Source of the DNA: Gammaproteobacteria bacterium
GTDB taxonomy: Bacteria; Pseudomonadota; Gammaproteobacteria; Steroidobacterales; Steroidobacteraceae
NCBI GenBank assembly: GCA_028293765.1
Contig: JAQGOG010000144.1
Coordinates: 1 to 43,933 of the forward strand
Reading direction: 5' to 3'
Length of the DNA stretch: 43,933 nucleotides
How positions within the stretch are numbered: the stretch's first letter is position 1; the number at the start of each line of letters is the position of its first letter. Positions 30,201-38,200 of the stretch are shown piece after piece. The position numbers and the translations under genes are program-made. Below the pieces are notes generated by a model. The model had not been told where the DNA came from, did no database searches, and was given only the letters and a program-made list of their open reading frames with translations.

Positions 30201-30297
30201 CGAGTGCGGCTGGCGGGGCGATACTCACCGCCAGCCAAGCAGCCAGCATTGCAAGTGGCGATAACCGGATGAGCGCACGGAGTAAAACAGTCTTCAT
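24262..30297 (-). CDS. Giant secreted SpvB/FG-GAP/RHS-repeat protein, candidate polymorphic toxin
   Basis: The 2011-residue protein starts with a Sec signal peptide (about 1-33). Residues about 35-340 look like the SpvB/TcaC N-terminal domain (GEALYSIPLWTPPGTHGLAPTLSLEYST). At least five FG-GAP/VCBS-type calcium-binding repeats follow (DINGDGIDDLVW, DFDGDGRADLIL, DINGDGRDDMVY, DFDGDGLEDLVI, DWDGDGKDDLLI). Long RHS/YD repeats lead to the RHS core, with FLSPDPVIPD and YNRYAYVNYNPLSYTDPSG. The last about 235 residues after DPSG are variable in this family. Here they include a hydrophobic, glycine/alanine-rich stretch (FTTLESGILVAASGALNFAV and onward) that could insert in membranes. RHS proteins form a shell around a C-terminal toxin. 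Two small membrane genes follow at once, and a TonB-like gene is divergent. Confidence 0.9.
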   Translation of the reverse strand: MKTVLLRALIRLSPLAMLAAWLAVSIAPPAALGATGRTAGHFNVSAQGEALYSIPLWTPPGTHGLAPTLSLEYSTTNANGLLGMGFALSSLSVISRCNWTAAQDGTDTVAPQPFSTTDRLCIDGNRLRQTSGSSYGAAGTYQTELESLRLITIKGADSYGPTWFEVRDGNGLTYEYGNTSDSQIRLINGGGGLSPVRLCWALNRIRDTSGNYIDFTYTEDPSRGGYYPAEIHWTGNLNTGTAPAYKAAFVNEAADRPDVIFNVLGYSGASASPHFDYYKRLSQINITHVPTGTLVRQYQLAYAPATPGGHSLLQSVTECGSGGSDCFLPTQLGWITASGTLTTGTTGQSVPAGVTPIVMDINGDGIDDLVWSSTASAGTGTWLYMLGTSSGGFSVVHNTSIANNGFTSARVLDFDGDGRADLILPYSGGTWWVMRGNSTGFDQPINTQISVVGPVTFADINGDGRDDMVYIKTGMVALRMNVGGAFGAESFPPLTYNGPATAIYSSASKGRSTARRRQDFDGDGLEDLVIQADSIDVIGQHTSRMHTAYGTGTSLRNGSDYGVVSYLGAGDFLGDGREEVVWTANGVIYTGVAPGVGLGPPGDGVVIVDWDGDGKDDLLIADYSTQNWYVARSNGPQFAASTPIGVAHTGFAWPGDFHGGGLQELLVLNGNVIQYAERSTTTPWVLRDALQNVTDAFGVSVTFAYGLLSDPAVHTPIAGPGYPLRGVTSPRGAVKSVTASDGTGPGNTYTLTVTYKGAQEDASGRGFLGFAQRTIQDSRTGQFEQVSYDQAFPLTGWVVGDNLYQADNTTLIRSTARDVRSLQLDNTANNQRALPYLYSQTAKRYEFLGNKNGNLIATTTTTYGSPDNYGNSSSVVVEVRDNDSAPPMSLDNGGLWSTTTATMFQIDTTNWCLHLPSQVQVTQVAPGASTITRTAGYAPDTAMCRETQRDTEPAPSPYSAQYHFTEHYGFDSFGNINSVARSGANVVQCPSAAPCTTTVDWGTTGQLPMKVWDASGALTQYNYNFTYGLLSSITDPNNLQTSWQYGDGFARKTQENRPDGTYTTWTYNDCVNSGGCLLGNHTLALAHYVRNTDGSIQTDGTTYFDQFDRPFLSNNMMLAGGTWDRNEVRYDNFGHVAKKAMPCTWTSVAALCPFWTTNSYDVINRLTQSQRPISASNGGLLTTGYQYLGDTTVITDANQHAKTLVTNANGWLRQTQDATGYAITLSYDAAGSKTAVNDSQGTPLSTAVYQYGIGAFMVSSTDADLGASQYTYDALGELTAWQDAKNQHFSEAYDALSRPTDRYEPDLYSHWTWGTSAAAHELGRLHSVCTGAGTSPMNCTSSPGYAENKSYDAFGRLYQRSILIPGDPTYTYTFQYSSTTGLLDTLTYPATPSGYALTLKYAYTNGIMQSITNVSDSPNVTLWTSRGMNPLGQVTQETLGNGVVVNHDFDAVTGVPNSITAGVGGGAALQNNSYLFDAVGNLTQRQDNNQGLTENAYPDALNRLDHTVGDTNTQLTFDSIGRLATWKANGASTNVNDYTTPQTGCTYYANAQPHALRKAVQGNGPPASYCYDPNGNMATWSYNGSVIWSATWTSYNQPLVMTASPSYSQFFYTQNHQRWKQVASYSGSLETTLYVGGMLEKMTNASDTAFRHYITAGNNLVVYTRRNSGSTSTYYITKDHLGSSAVVTDQSGAAILTERFSALGWAETSTATLGNVTRHEFTGHEGLDNAGFWMVNMDGRVYIPSGTRFLSPDPVIPDPTDTLSYNRYAYVNYNPLSYTDPSGFDAKPPQPQCKDATNCDFGGGGYAGGCEAGGDCPGRETVLISAGRDPFAQTVSFPWLKSLELPVTDPQWHPPQSSPAGAQQGNQQTPCPTKSSSSFLSNIIQNDTDTNASMPGLLAPTGIGFLTARATSQAWLGTPAATFGRWMFSGFSSIEVGPAVFTTLESGILVAASGALNFAVTGLTFEAGTVVGSTVSAIPTGSGRTVRDSLTNALFSIFGPKSNATELQCGW

Positions 30298-30725
30298 GTT
30301 ACTCGACTTCCCTGGGGTGAGTGCGAGACGGGGCGGTTGGAGGACAGAATGGGAACGGAACGACGCGGCCGCAAAAGAGGAAATTGCGGAAGCACGCGCG
30401 TCTTGCTGTTACCGGGATTGAGCGGGCGGACGCCTGGGCGGTTGCATCATGCTGATCGCCATCCTTGATTATGTTCAGCACATCCACATCCTGTGAGTGG
30501 GACGCGTGAGACGCCCGCAGCGTGACTGTTGCTTCTGGTGGTCAGTATAGGGTCATTTTGACACCCTGGTTCAGCCCCAAAAATATTTCCTAGCAGGTGA
30601 GATAAATGATACTGACTGACCAGTTTCTTCTTTTTTATGCGTCTCACTTTGCGCATCATCAACCTGCAAGCGAAGGTGGCTAACGGGTTAAGATCCCGAC
30701 GGGCGTAGGCACCACACCGCATCAA
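30298..30725. promoter_or_regulatory. Divergent intergenic region between RHS and TonB-like genes
   Basis: This 428-base gap must hold promoters for both divergent genes. It contains an imperfect palindrome at 30549-30567 (AGGGTCATTTTGACACCCT), with GTCA/TGAC and AGGGT/ACCCT arms, a possible operator. An A/T-rich stretch with a T-run lies at about 30620-30640. An open frame of 92 codons on the minus strand has no ribosome binding site and no recognisable content, so I leave it out. Confidence 0.4.
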
Positions 30726-31679
30726 ATGAAGACATCTGTGGAACGATTCGCAGTCGGGGCCCTTTGCGGCTTTGCTTCCCTCCTGCTACACGCGCTGTTA
30801 TTCGTGGCGACCTGGTTCGGCGCACCTCATCACAGGAACCACGTACCGAATGCTCAAGGCGCCGCGGCGGGCGCTGCCGCGGTAACTGACGAATCGTCGA
30901 TGACGCTCGTCTTCATCGACGATACCCACGCCAGTGACAAGTTGGGCAAGCGCGCCTATGACATCACGTCGCTTGTCATCAACCCGGAGGTGCTTTCCAA
31001 ACAGACAGCGGATGAGAAGTCCTATACCCCCGCTGCTGCCGCTCGGCTGAATGACACGCCGGATGACAAGGCTGATGACAAGGTCAGCATTGCAGAGGCA
31101 AACGGCGACCAATCGGGGCACGCGGTCCTGTTTGGGCGTTACATGGGCCAGATCACGGCCCGAATCGAACGCGCCTGGTTGCGGCCACGGACATCGCCAG
31201 GTACAGGTTCTTTCGCGTGTCGCGTGCGGATTGATCAGGCGCGCAACGGCTCTGTGCGGGAAATCACGCTTGAAAGTTGCAACGGTGATGTCCGCTGGCA
31301 GGCGTCGCTGGTGCATGCAATCCAAAGCGCATCCCCTCTTCCGGCACCGCCCGATCCGGTCGTGTTTTCCCCTGTCTTGACGATCGACATGGATGCTGAT
31401 CCGTACGTTGCTGGCGGCAGTGGAGAGGGCTTCGAGCCCGCAACCCCTGTGGCGATGAGCGCTGCCTCCGCAGAAGCTTCAACTGCGATCAACCGCATAG
31501 TCGAAACCTTGCGCTCTCACTCAAATGCGCAATCGGGATCAATTGCGCTGACCATCATCGGAAGCCCGCGCCCCAGCGATACGCCGGCAGAAGAGGAGAG
31601 AACTTCACTGGAAGCTCAATCAGGTGTATCGAGCAATGACACCGTCGATAGCACTCCGAACTTGGAGCCCGACCACTAG
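30726..31679 (+). CDS. TonB/TolA C-terminal-like membrane-anchored protein
   Basis: The 317-residue product has an N-terminal membrane anchor (about 9-31, AVGALCGFASLLLHALLFVATWF), a long low-complexity spacer, and a folded segment about 135-225 (GRYMGQITARIERAWLRPRT, CRVRIDQARNGSVREITLESC, VHAIQSASPLPAPPDPVVF). That segment matches the TonB/TolA C-terminal pattern of periplasmic binding domains; two cysteines in it could form a disulfide. A further 80 polar residues follow, unusual for TonB. It is divergent from the secreted RHS gene, so it may help envelope passage of that protein; this link is inference. No exbB or exbD is nearby. Confidence 0.75.
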   Translation: MKTSVERFAVGALCGFASLLLHALLFVATWFGAPHHRNHVPNAQGAAAGAAAVTDESSMTLVFIDDTHASDKLGKRAYDITSLVINPEVLSKQTADEKSYTPAAAARLNDTPDDKADDKVSIAEANGDQSGHAVLFGRYMGQITARIERAWLRPRTSPGTGSFACRVRIDQARNGSVREITLESCNGDVRWQASLVHAIQSASPLPAPPDPVVFSPVLTIDMDADPYVAGGSGEGFEPATPVAMSAASAEASTAINRIVETLRSHSNAQSGSIALTIIGSPRPSDTPAEEERTSLEAQSGVSSNDTVDSTPNLEPDH

Positions 31680-32263
31680 GCCGTCCGCGTCGGGCATTTG
31701 TAACCACCTGGCGTCCCGACTCGTGCTCAAGGGCGCGGGCCACGCTGTGCGCAAGGTGTTACCGATCGCAGACCCGCCGATCGGACAGCGTGCTCGCTGC
31801 GACATCCAGTACGCCATTGTGCTGCCCGAAGCGGGCGCGCACCATGGAGACGAGAACCTCCCAGGCGATGTATTCCTCGTCGCGTTAGTCCGAAACGCCC
31901 ATGCGTCGCTTCGCTTCGGACGTCTCGAGGTGCGTGAAGTAGCCCTCGCAAGCCTGCTGGTACCATGGATCGGGTTTCGCCATGTTTGATGTCCTCCCGT
32001 TCAACCCGATCACACTCACCAGCACTGATCCCCGATTGCGCAGAAAGCAGCGCCGGTGAACAGGATCCGGGTCCGATCGCTATGTTCGTGATTGCAGTCG
32101 ACGGTATTGCTCCACCGGCGACGCGATGCTTGAAATTTTATTAGACGACCTTCCACGCGACAGCATAGCCGAGAGTACGCAGCGCACGCGCGCGAAACCC
32201 CTCAAGTCCGGACGACGCCACCAGAGTTCACAATCGCGCAGGTTGACGGCTGAATATTGCATC
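31680..32263. other. Gene-poor stretch with one possible broken small gene
   Basis: Nothing here is recognised. On the minus strand a short open frame at 31885-31983 (32 codons, MAKPDPWYQQACEGYFTH) has a strong GGGAGG site before its ATG. It runs into a stop codon; a second frame continues plausible protein-like sequence (EEYIAWEVLVSMVRARFG), suggesting a decayed small gene. Other open frames on both strands look random. Confidence 0.35.
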
Positions 32264-33597
32264 TCACTGGCTAGAGACCTTAGGCAATGCTGGCGGCTGC
32301 GTACGGTTGGCGCCCTTCCGATTCCGGAACGGTCGGTAGTTTCCTACTGCTATGGAAGAGGTATATCGGCTACGGGAGACATTCCCCGTTGGACCATGAG
32401 CCGGCGTGGCGCTCTCGCACGGAATGGCATCAAGAACTGCTCTCCTGCGAGCCGCAACTTTCTCGGCGGCGGCTCTCACGGGATCGTCCTCAGTGTGGAC
32501 GTAGCGCATGAACATCGTCACGGTCTTGTGTGCAGTCAATGCCATACCCACCTTCACCGGCACGCCTGAATTCGCACATCCGTGGCTGCTCGATGGCGGA
32601 TCCCGTGCGTTCCCACATGCGGCACTCCGGCGCGCTGTAGGACGCGCATCCAGCCGTGATAGTAAGTATCGTTCGGCAATCGCGACTGAGGATTAAAGAT
32701 CGCGGGGCACACGTATGGCGATCCGGCGAATTTGTAAGCACTGGACAGCAGCCTGTACCCTTCTTCACTAATCGGCTTTGAGATTCGATCCGTTTTACTG
32801 TCGGGCCACGCCACCCGCCGATTCGGTAAATCCACCCAGTCCCATCGGAGACTGAGAATCTCGGACATCCGGGCAGCGAATTCGAACTGAAGGCGGATTG
32901 CCAGGAGAAGCGTCGGGTGTTCAAGGCCTTCCGCTTCAGCCCTTCCCAAATACGCGAAAAGCTTCCCGAGCTCCTCATCAGTGATATAGCGCGTCGTACC
33001 GTTCTCCTTGTACTTCGGGACGTGCCGGCAAGGATTCGAGCCATCCGGCCGGTACCCCCATACCTCGGACAGGTTGAACATCTTTCGGAGGCAGGACAGT
33101 ACCCGGTTTGCGGTTACCTGCTTGTGCTGCAGTCGCTTCATCAGATCCAGGATGTCAGCGCGAGTGACCTCCGGCACCTTTCTGTTGCCGAGACTGGGCA
33201 CAATGTGAAGCTCAATGTAGCCAACGTTTGATTCGACCGTCTTCGGCTTGTTGCGGGGCCTCGAATATTCGTCCATAAAGCGCTTGGAGAGCTGCTTTAC
33301 GGTCGGCGCCTCCCGAGCAGCTGCCTTCTCCGCGCTTGGGTCACCTCCGTTTCGGACCTCGGCAAGCAAACGTTGGGCGATCGTGCGCGCTTGATCCACA
33401 GTCAACTCGCCGAAGACACCGATCGCCGGCTTACGGCGGGTACCATCGTTGGTGCGATACTGAACCATGAACACCTTGCGGCCGGTGGGGGTGACTTTGC
33501 AAAGAAACCCCGGAACCGTGGTGTCACGCAGTTCTTGCTCACGGCCGGAGGGCTGCGCCGCTTCGACAACGGCCTTCGTCAATTTCAGCTTCGCCAT
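32264..33597 (-). pseudogene. Tyrosine integrase (P4/DUF4102 type), frameshifted
   Basis: The frame beginning MAKLKLTKAVVEAAQ at 33597 (ribosome binding site AGGAGAG) has the N-terminal DUF4102 arm-binding domain, a SAM-like core-binding domain and the catalytic domain. The catalytic domain includes ARMSEILSLRWDW (catalytic Arg) and HGIRHRAATD (HxxR). About 32570 the frame shifts by one base and soon stops. The neighbouring frame continues VGMALTAHKTVTMFMRYVH, containing the last histidine and the nucleophile tyrosine, and runs to 32264. The parts together make a full-length integrase, so this is a recent break (or a sequencing error). The gene starts 170 bases left of the tRNA-Leu 3'-half repeat at 33767 and reads away from it. 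Confidence 0.88.
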
Positions 33598-33629
33598 TGG
33601 ACTCTCCTGCTGCTCCGCCAGTCTCTTCA

Positions 33630-33651
33630 GGGGCCACATAGGGGCCACGCG
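33630..33651 (+). repeat. Arm-like repeat, copy next to the integrase
   Basis: Two GGGGCCAC units start at 33630 and 33641, between the integrase start and the attachment repeat. The 22-base block differs from 22383-22404 by a single base. The placement suits arm-binding sites for the integrase N-terminal domain. Confidence 0.55.
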
Positions 33652-33766
33652 GAGGAAAACCGGGTGGTATTCGATCCATCCCGAGCGCAGGATACTTTCT
33701 CGCAAGTTATTGAAAAACGTGCTCCATCGCGCTCAGGCGGACAGGAGAGTACTCGAAAGCTTCCGG

Positions 33767-33821
33767 CTCAAAATCCGCCGCCCTTAAAAGCGTGTCGGTT
33801 CGACTCCGACCTCGGGCACCA
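33767..33821 (+). repeat. tRNA-Leu 3'-half repeat (internal attachment site)
   Basis: These 55 bases run from CTC of the anticodon loop to the encoded CCA and are identical to the same part of the intact tRNA. To the left only CGG resembles the anticodon stem, so no tRNA can form. It marks the junction between the RHS/integrase segment and the Wadjet segment, as expected for two elements integrated in tandem at one tRNA. Confidence 0.85.
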
Positions 33822-33926
33822 CATGAATTGCCGGTTTATATGTGCCGGCCGGTATTTACCCGCGTTGGCGGAGTAGGCGCACCCGGACTTTCAGCGCGTA
33901 AGTAGCAGATTGCGCTAGCCAAAGCA

Positions 33927-33950
33927 CTTACACATTCCTTACACATAACA
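33927..33950 (+). repeat. Paired TTACACA motif, left end of the Wadjet segment
   Basis: TTACACA occurs twice within 24 bases, the second copy followed by TA. A very similar pair lies at 42502-42525 near the other end of this segment, same strand, with one base more between the units. I infer arm sites of a lost integrase, different from the GGGGCCAC type used by the neighbouring integrase. Confidence 0.5.
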
Positions 33951-34097
33951 TCCGCTGCGGTTAACCCGAAGTGATCACCTGCGGAGCGCCCCACGGGAGG
34001 ACTAGAGAACTAATCTGGAAACGGCCCAGTGGCAGAGTCACGTCGCTTGAGCGATCGATTGCGCCCGGAGTTCTCAAGGAAAACCGGTGCGGTTCAC

Positions 34098-35270
34098 TCA
34101 GCTCGAATGCACTTTGCCAGTCTTGAAGCTGAGCGCATGCCAACGAACAATGATTTCGTGAACGAGCCTCAACGGCAGAAACTCCTGTTCGAGCCGCCCC
34201 TTTGTTGAGGCGCGAAGGTACGAATAAAGCATCTTCTCATCCGCAGTCAGACCACTAGGCGGTTCCTCCGCTGCCGGCATTGGTTCAGGAACAGCCGACT
34301 GCTGCGCATGTTGAAACACCTCCCGCGTCATCAGCAGCGGTTGAATGCCAGGTTGATGTTGGCGAGCATTCGCCAACAGGGTCAACCCCCAGGTGTCGAG
34401 ATCCCCCCAATAGGCGGTAGCTTTGTCCCTGACCCATGGAGCGCGCAGCCAATCAAGATGGAAGCCCGCACCCAGCACGGCAACCGTCCCCGTCAACACC
34501 GGAAGTTGAAAGAGACTAGATTCGTTCTCGACAACCAGGAGGTACTCTCCAGGCAGCGGTTGAGTCAGCAGTTCCATTGCCCGCACCTTCTGCCGTTCAA
34601 ATGGCAGTATTCCCGGACTCAGTGGCGCGACCAGCAGCCAGTGGTCGTTGTCATCTAGTGCATCCAGGAACACTTCCAACCCCGAGTCGCTCACCTCCCC
34701 GGCAAATCTGGCATCCAGAAGAGCGATCAAGAGCGTACGGTGGCGCTCGAAAAACTTGCTGTCGATGCCAAAGTCGCCGAGTGCACGCAACGGTCGCCCC
34801 CCGGCGGCCCCACGCCCCATACTGCCAGCCAGTTGAACGATTTGCGATATTTCACTTTCACTCTTCTCCAGCAGAAGTGAGTGTTGACGAACGAGGGTGC
34901 GGTGAAACTGCCGCGGCGTCTGCCTGAGAATCTGTTCCAGGAGTTGATATTCCCGCTGCGCAATCGGATCGGCAGTGGCAGCAATCCATTCGGCCGGATT
35001 GCGCACCTTCCATTCGAAGGGAATATCGATAGGATCGGTTCCGCCCCTGAAGCTCACGGGCCGCCAGTCTACCTCCCCGATCTCAACGGCGCGCCAGGCT
35101 TCAGTGTGTTGGCGCACTCGTGCGGTTTCATTGACGAATTGCCCGGGAGTGGGCCTGCCGATCGGCAGAGCAATGGGCCAGACGTCACTGTGAAGCAAGC
35201 GCTGCTCGCGATTGTCGGTAACATGCCACTGTTTGAGCCAGCGGCTACTGAGTTCGGCGGGCGATTTCAT
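34098..35270 (-). CDS. jetD: Wadjet protein JetD (DUF3322/DUF2220, Toprim nuclease)
   Basis: JetD (MksG-like) is the nuclease subunit of the Wadjet anti-plasmid system and cleaves DNA after the SMC motor finds a small circle. The 390-residue product has an N-terminal DUF3322 arm (about 1-190, with FKVRNPAEWI-like EWKVRNPAEWI and LGDFGIDSKFFERHR) and a C-terminal DUF2220 Toprim domain. The Toprim acidic residues are visible: Glu248/Glu250 in LLVVENES and Asp290/Asp292 in YWGDLDTWG. Active-site motifs look intact. Its ATG overlaps the jetC stop codon by four bases. It is the last gene of jetABCD. Confidence 0.93.
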   Translation of the reverse strand: MKSPAELSSRWLKQWHVTDNREQRLLHSDVWPIALPIGRPTPGQFVNETARVRQHTEAWRAVEIGEVDWRPVSFRGGTDPIDIPFEWKVRNPAEWIAATADPIAQREYQLLEQILRQTPRQFHRTLVRQHSLLLEKSESEISQIVQLAGSMGRGAAGGRPLRALGDFGIDSKFFERHRTLLIALLDARFAGEVSDSGLEVFLDALDDNDHWLLVAPLSPGILPFERQKVRAMELLTQPLPGEYLLVVENESSLFQLPVLTGTVAVLGAGFHLDWLRAPWVRDKATAYWGDLDTWGLTLLANARQHQPGIQPLLMTREVFQHAQQSAVPEPMPAAEEPPSGLTADEKMLYSYLRASTKGRLEQEFLPLRLVHEIIVRWHALSFKTGKVHSS

Positions 35271-38200
35271 TGAGCGGGCCGGTTGCGTTCGCGCGCAAGA
35301 TTTTCCAGCTCCTCCCAGCTCAAGGACGTCAGCGTTGCGCGTTGCCCCTTACGGTGAACGAGGATCGCCGTGCGCGTGTGCATACGCAACAGTCGCATCT
35401 CCTTGTTAGGCGTCACAAACAGCGGGTGCAAGCCGAATTCCTCGAGAGCGCTGATGATACGCCCGGCAATCGCGTGAGAACTTTTCGAGAAGGCTTCGTC
35501 CAGCACGATGGTTCCAAACAGCGGACGATTGCCGCCATCGGGGCAGAGGGCATAGCTCAGCGAGGCCGTGAGAACGTAGCTGGCAATGATTTCCTTTTCG
35601 CCGCCGCTGCCCCCTTGAGAGCTGGTGCGGGTTTCCAGGGTGGCTCCCGTTTCGGCGGCAATGACTGAAACGGAAAACTGCAGTCGATAGCGGGGGTCGA
35701 GGAGTGCCCGGGCACCCTGGGTCTTGCGGTTGTCGCTGGCTTGTCGGACGAGATCAACTACATGCCGGAGTGCCTTGAAGTGACTTTCGCCCTGATCCTC
35801 CTTGAACGAGGCGGACCGCAAGTGTCGCAGGGCTTGCTGAAGGGTTCGCAGGCTCTCGTGTACCACGTGTTCGGGCTGCAGGCGCAGGTACGTACCGGGC
35901 GCATACGACACTCGCCTCAGAGTGCGGTTCAGGTCCTCGATACGCTCCTCGATTGCGGAGACTTCGTTCTCGATATGACTCAGGAGCTGTGTGACACCCT
36001 CGTCGGAAGATTGATTCAAATACGTCAGGAAGCGATTGAGTTTCTCGGGGAGCGCCTCCTCGGTGAGTACTCTGAGCCGATCCAAGTAAGGCTGGATGTC
36101 CGCCAGCATGCTGCGTACTTCGCTCAACGCGCCACTGTCTATTTTCTTGGCTTGCTCCATCAAGCGGATGAGATTCTGAGCAACCGTAGCCCGCTTATGG
36201 CGGGCCTCGTCGATCCGGCGCTGCAGATCCGCGATGGCCGTGCGCTCGAGATCGTCAATGTCCTTCAACTCGTCAGTGTCGGGTTGGCCGAGATGTTGTG
36301 TCGCGAGAGTCCACTGTTGATCGGTGAGTCCCTCGCCGACACGGCGGAAAGCGCGCTCCTGGGCCTCCAGTGCGGTCTTCCAGTGCGTCTCAAACTCCTT
36401 CCTCTGCAGATCGACGTTTCGCGCTTCTTCCCGCAGTTTTCCCAATGCCTCGTACGCGGCAGACCATTTCAGTCGGGCCTGCTCTGCGTCCGAGTCGGGA
36501 GCCGTGTGGGCGGCGAGGCGCTCCTGAAGCGAGTCGAGGGCCATTTGCGCCCCCGGCAGGTCGATGAGCGCGAACTCGACCTGGATGATCTGTTCAAGCC
36601 AACCGAAAATGACCTGCGACTGCTCGGCGAGTTTACTGGCGCGCTCGGCGCCCCTGCGGCTCTCGGCCAGAGCGTCTTCGGCCTCCCGGATCTGCTGCTG
36701 GATTCTCGCGAGCCGGTCGCGGTTATCAAAGCCCGTCATCCAGTTGCGATCCAGCGGCTCATCGTCCCGCTTGTCGAAGTACCCCCGACGACCGGATTCC
36801 AGCCCCTCCACCGTCAGGCCGTAGCTGACTCGCTCCAGCTGCTCTTCGTTGTCAACGCAATGTCGATCGATACCAGCCAACAGGTGCAGCAGTGCTGTTT
36901 TCGAATCGTGCTGTTTGAAGTTTAGTTTGCGAGTGAAGCTATCGCTGAAAAACTCCGCAGCGTTGCGATAGTCCCGATCATCCAGGACCTGCAACAGGCG
37001 CACATGCAATCGGTTGTCACGGCTTTTGACCCACGCGAGCGCCCGATGCAAGGCGCTTGTGGGAACGAGCAATCGAAGTCGCTCGCCTCGCAGCGCTCGT
37101 TCAATGGCGCCTCGCCAGGCAGCCTCCTTCGCCTTCACTTCAATGAGCTCTGCAGCAAACGCCAGCGCGCTCTCGGAAAGCTGCAAATGTGCCGCCATCT
37201 CCGCACGGAAGTGATGATACCGAGGCGGGATGTTTGAGCCTGGCCGCTCCGCCGTGGCACTGAGTTCCTTCCGCAACGCCTCGAGCTCTTCCTCGTGGCG
37301 CTGACTCACGACGCCTGCTGCAAAAGCAGCAGTTCGATCGGACTGCGCTTGCTCGCGCTGCCGCGGAATGCGATCCCGAGCCTGCTGGCGATTGGCGACA
37401 ACGGTCTCTTCAGACAGGGTATCGTCGAGTTGCAAGCGACGCGCGAGCCTCTGATAATCCCCCGAATAGCGGCGCCGTTCATCGGCAAGCTTGGATTGCA
37501 GTGTGATCTGATCGCGCAGTTGCTCGATGCTGGCTCCGCCGGCCTGAAGGTAGAGGTCGCGGAGGCTGTCGCTCAGGGCAATCTGATTGTCGATTTGCCG
37601 TTGGAGCGATGTAAACGCGCGCTCGTATTGTTCCGTGCGTTGCTTCATCTGCGCGCCATGCTCTATCCAGAGCCGGTGCGCGTGCGTGGCGTACCAGACA
37701 GGTGCGATGGAATGCAGCTGCTCGAGCTCGCGGAGATCCTCTTCGATTCGCTGGTGCTCATCCCATCTTTCGGCAACGGGCAGGAGCGAGTGTTGCTGGT
37801 CGCGCGCCCGCTCCAGCTCCTCATGGATTGCCGCGAGGTCATCAAACTCCCGGGCCACCTCAGCAGCGCGTTCAAACGCCGAGGTATCATCCAGCACCAG
37901 CTCGCGGAAAATCTCATCGACGCTGTCGAGCTGCTTCAATCCTACAGCGCGATTCAGCAGTGCAAAAGCGTTGTCGCCCACTTCAAAGAATCGTCGTAGC
38001 TGTACGAGGTAGGCAGTTTTACTGTCGTACACAACGAGCTGCGGTGTCTCACGGGCAAGTTGCTTGAGAGCGCGGCCGCCGCTCTCGTGGTACAGGGTGA
38101 GCCAGCCGTCGAGAGTCTGATCGGCCGCCTGGGAAAAGATCCAAAGCCGCCTCAAATCGGAGAGCGCGGAGCTGGTTCCATCGAGGGCGAACAGACCTGC

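Noticed and set aside
24262..30297. Plus-strand and off-frame open frames across the RHS gene
   Set aside because: They are shadows of the giant minus-strand gene with no ribosome binding sites or motifs.
30447..30725. 92-codon minus-strand frame between RHS and TonB-like genes
   Set aside because: No ribosome binding site, odd composition and no recognisable motif; it lies where promoters are expected.
33767..33821. Separate tRNA-Leu gene at the internal repeat
   Set aside because: Only the loop and 3' half are present; there is no D-arm or acceptor 5' strand.
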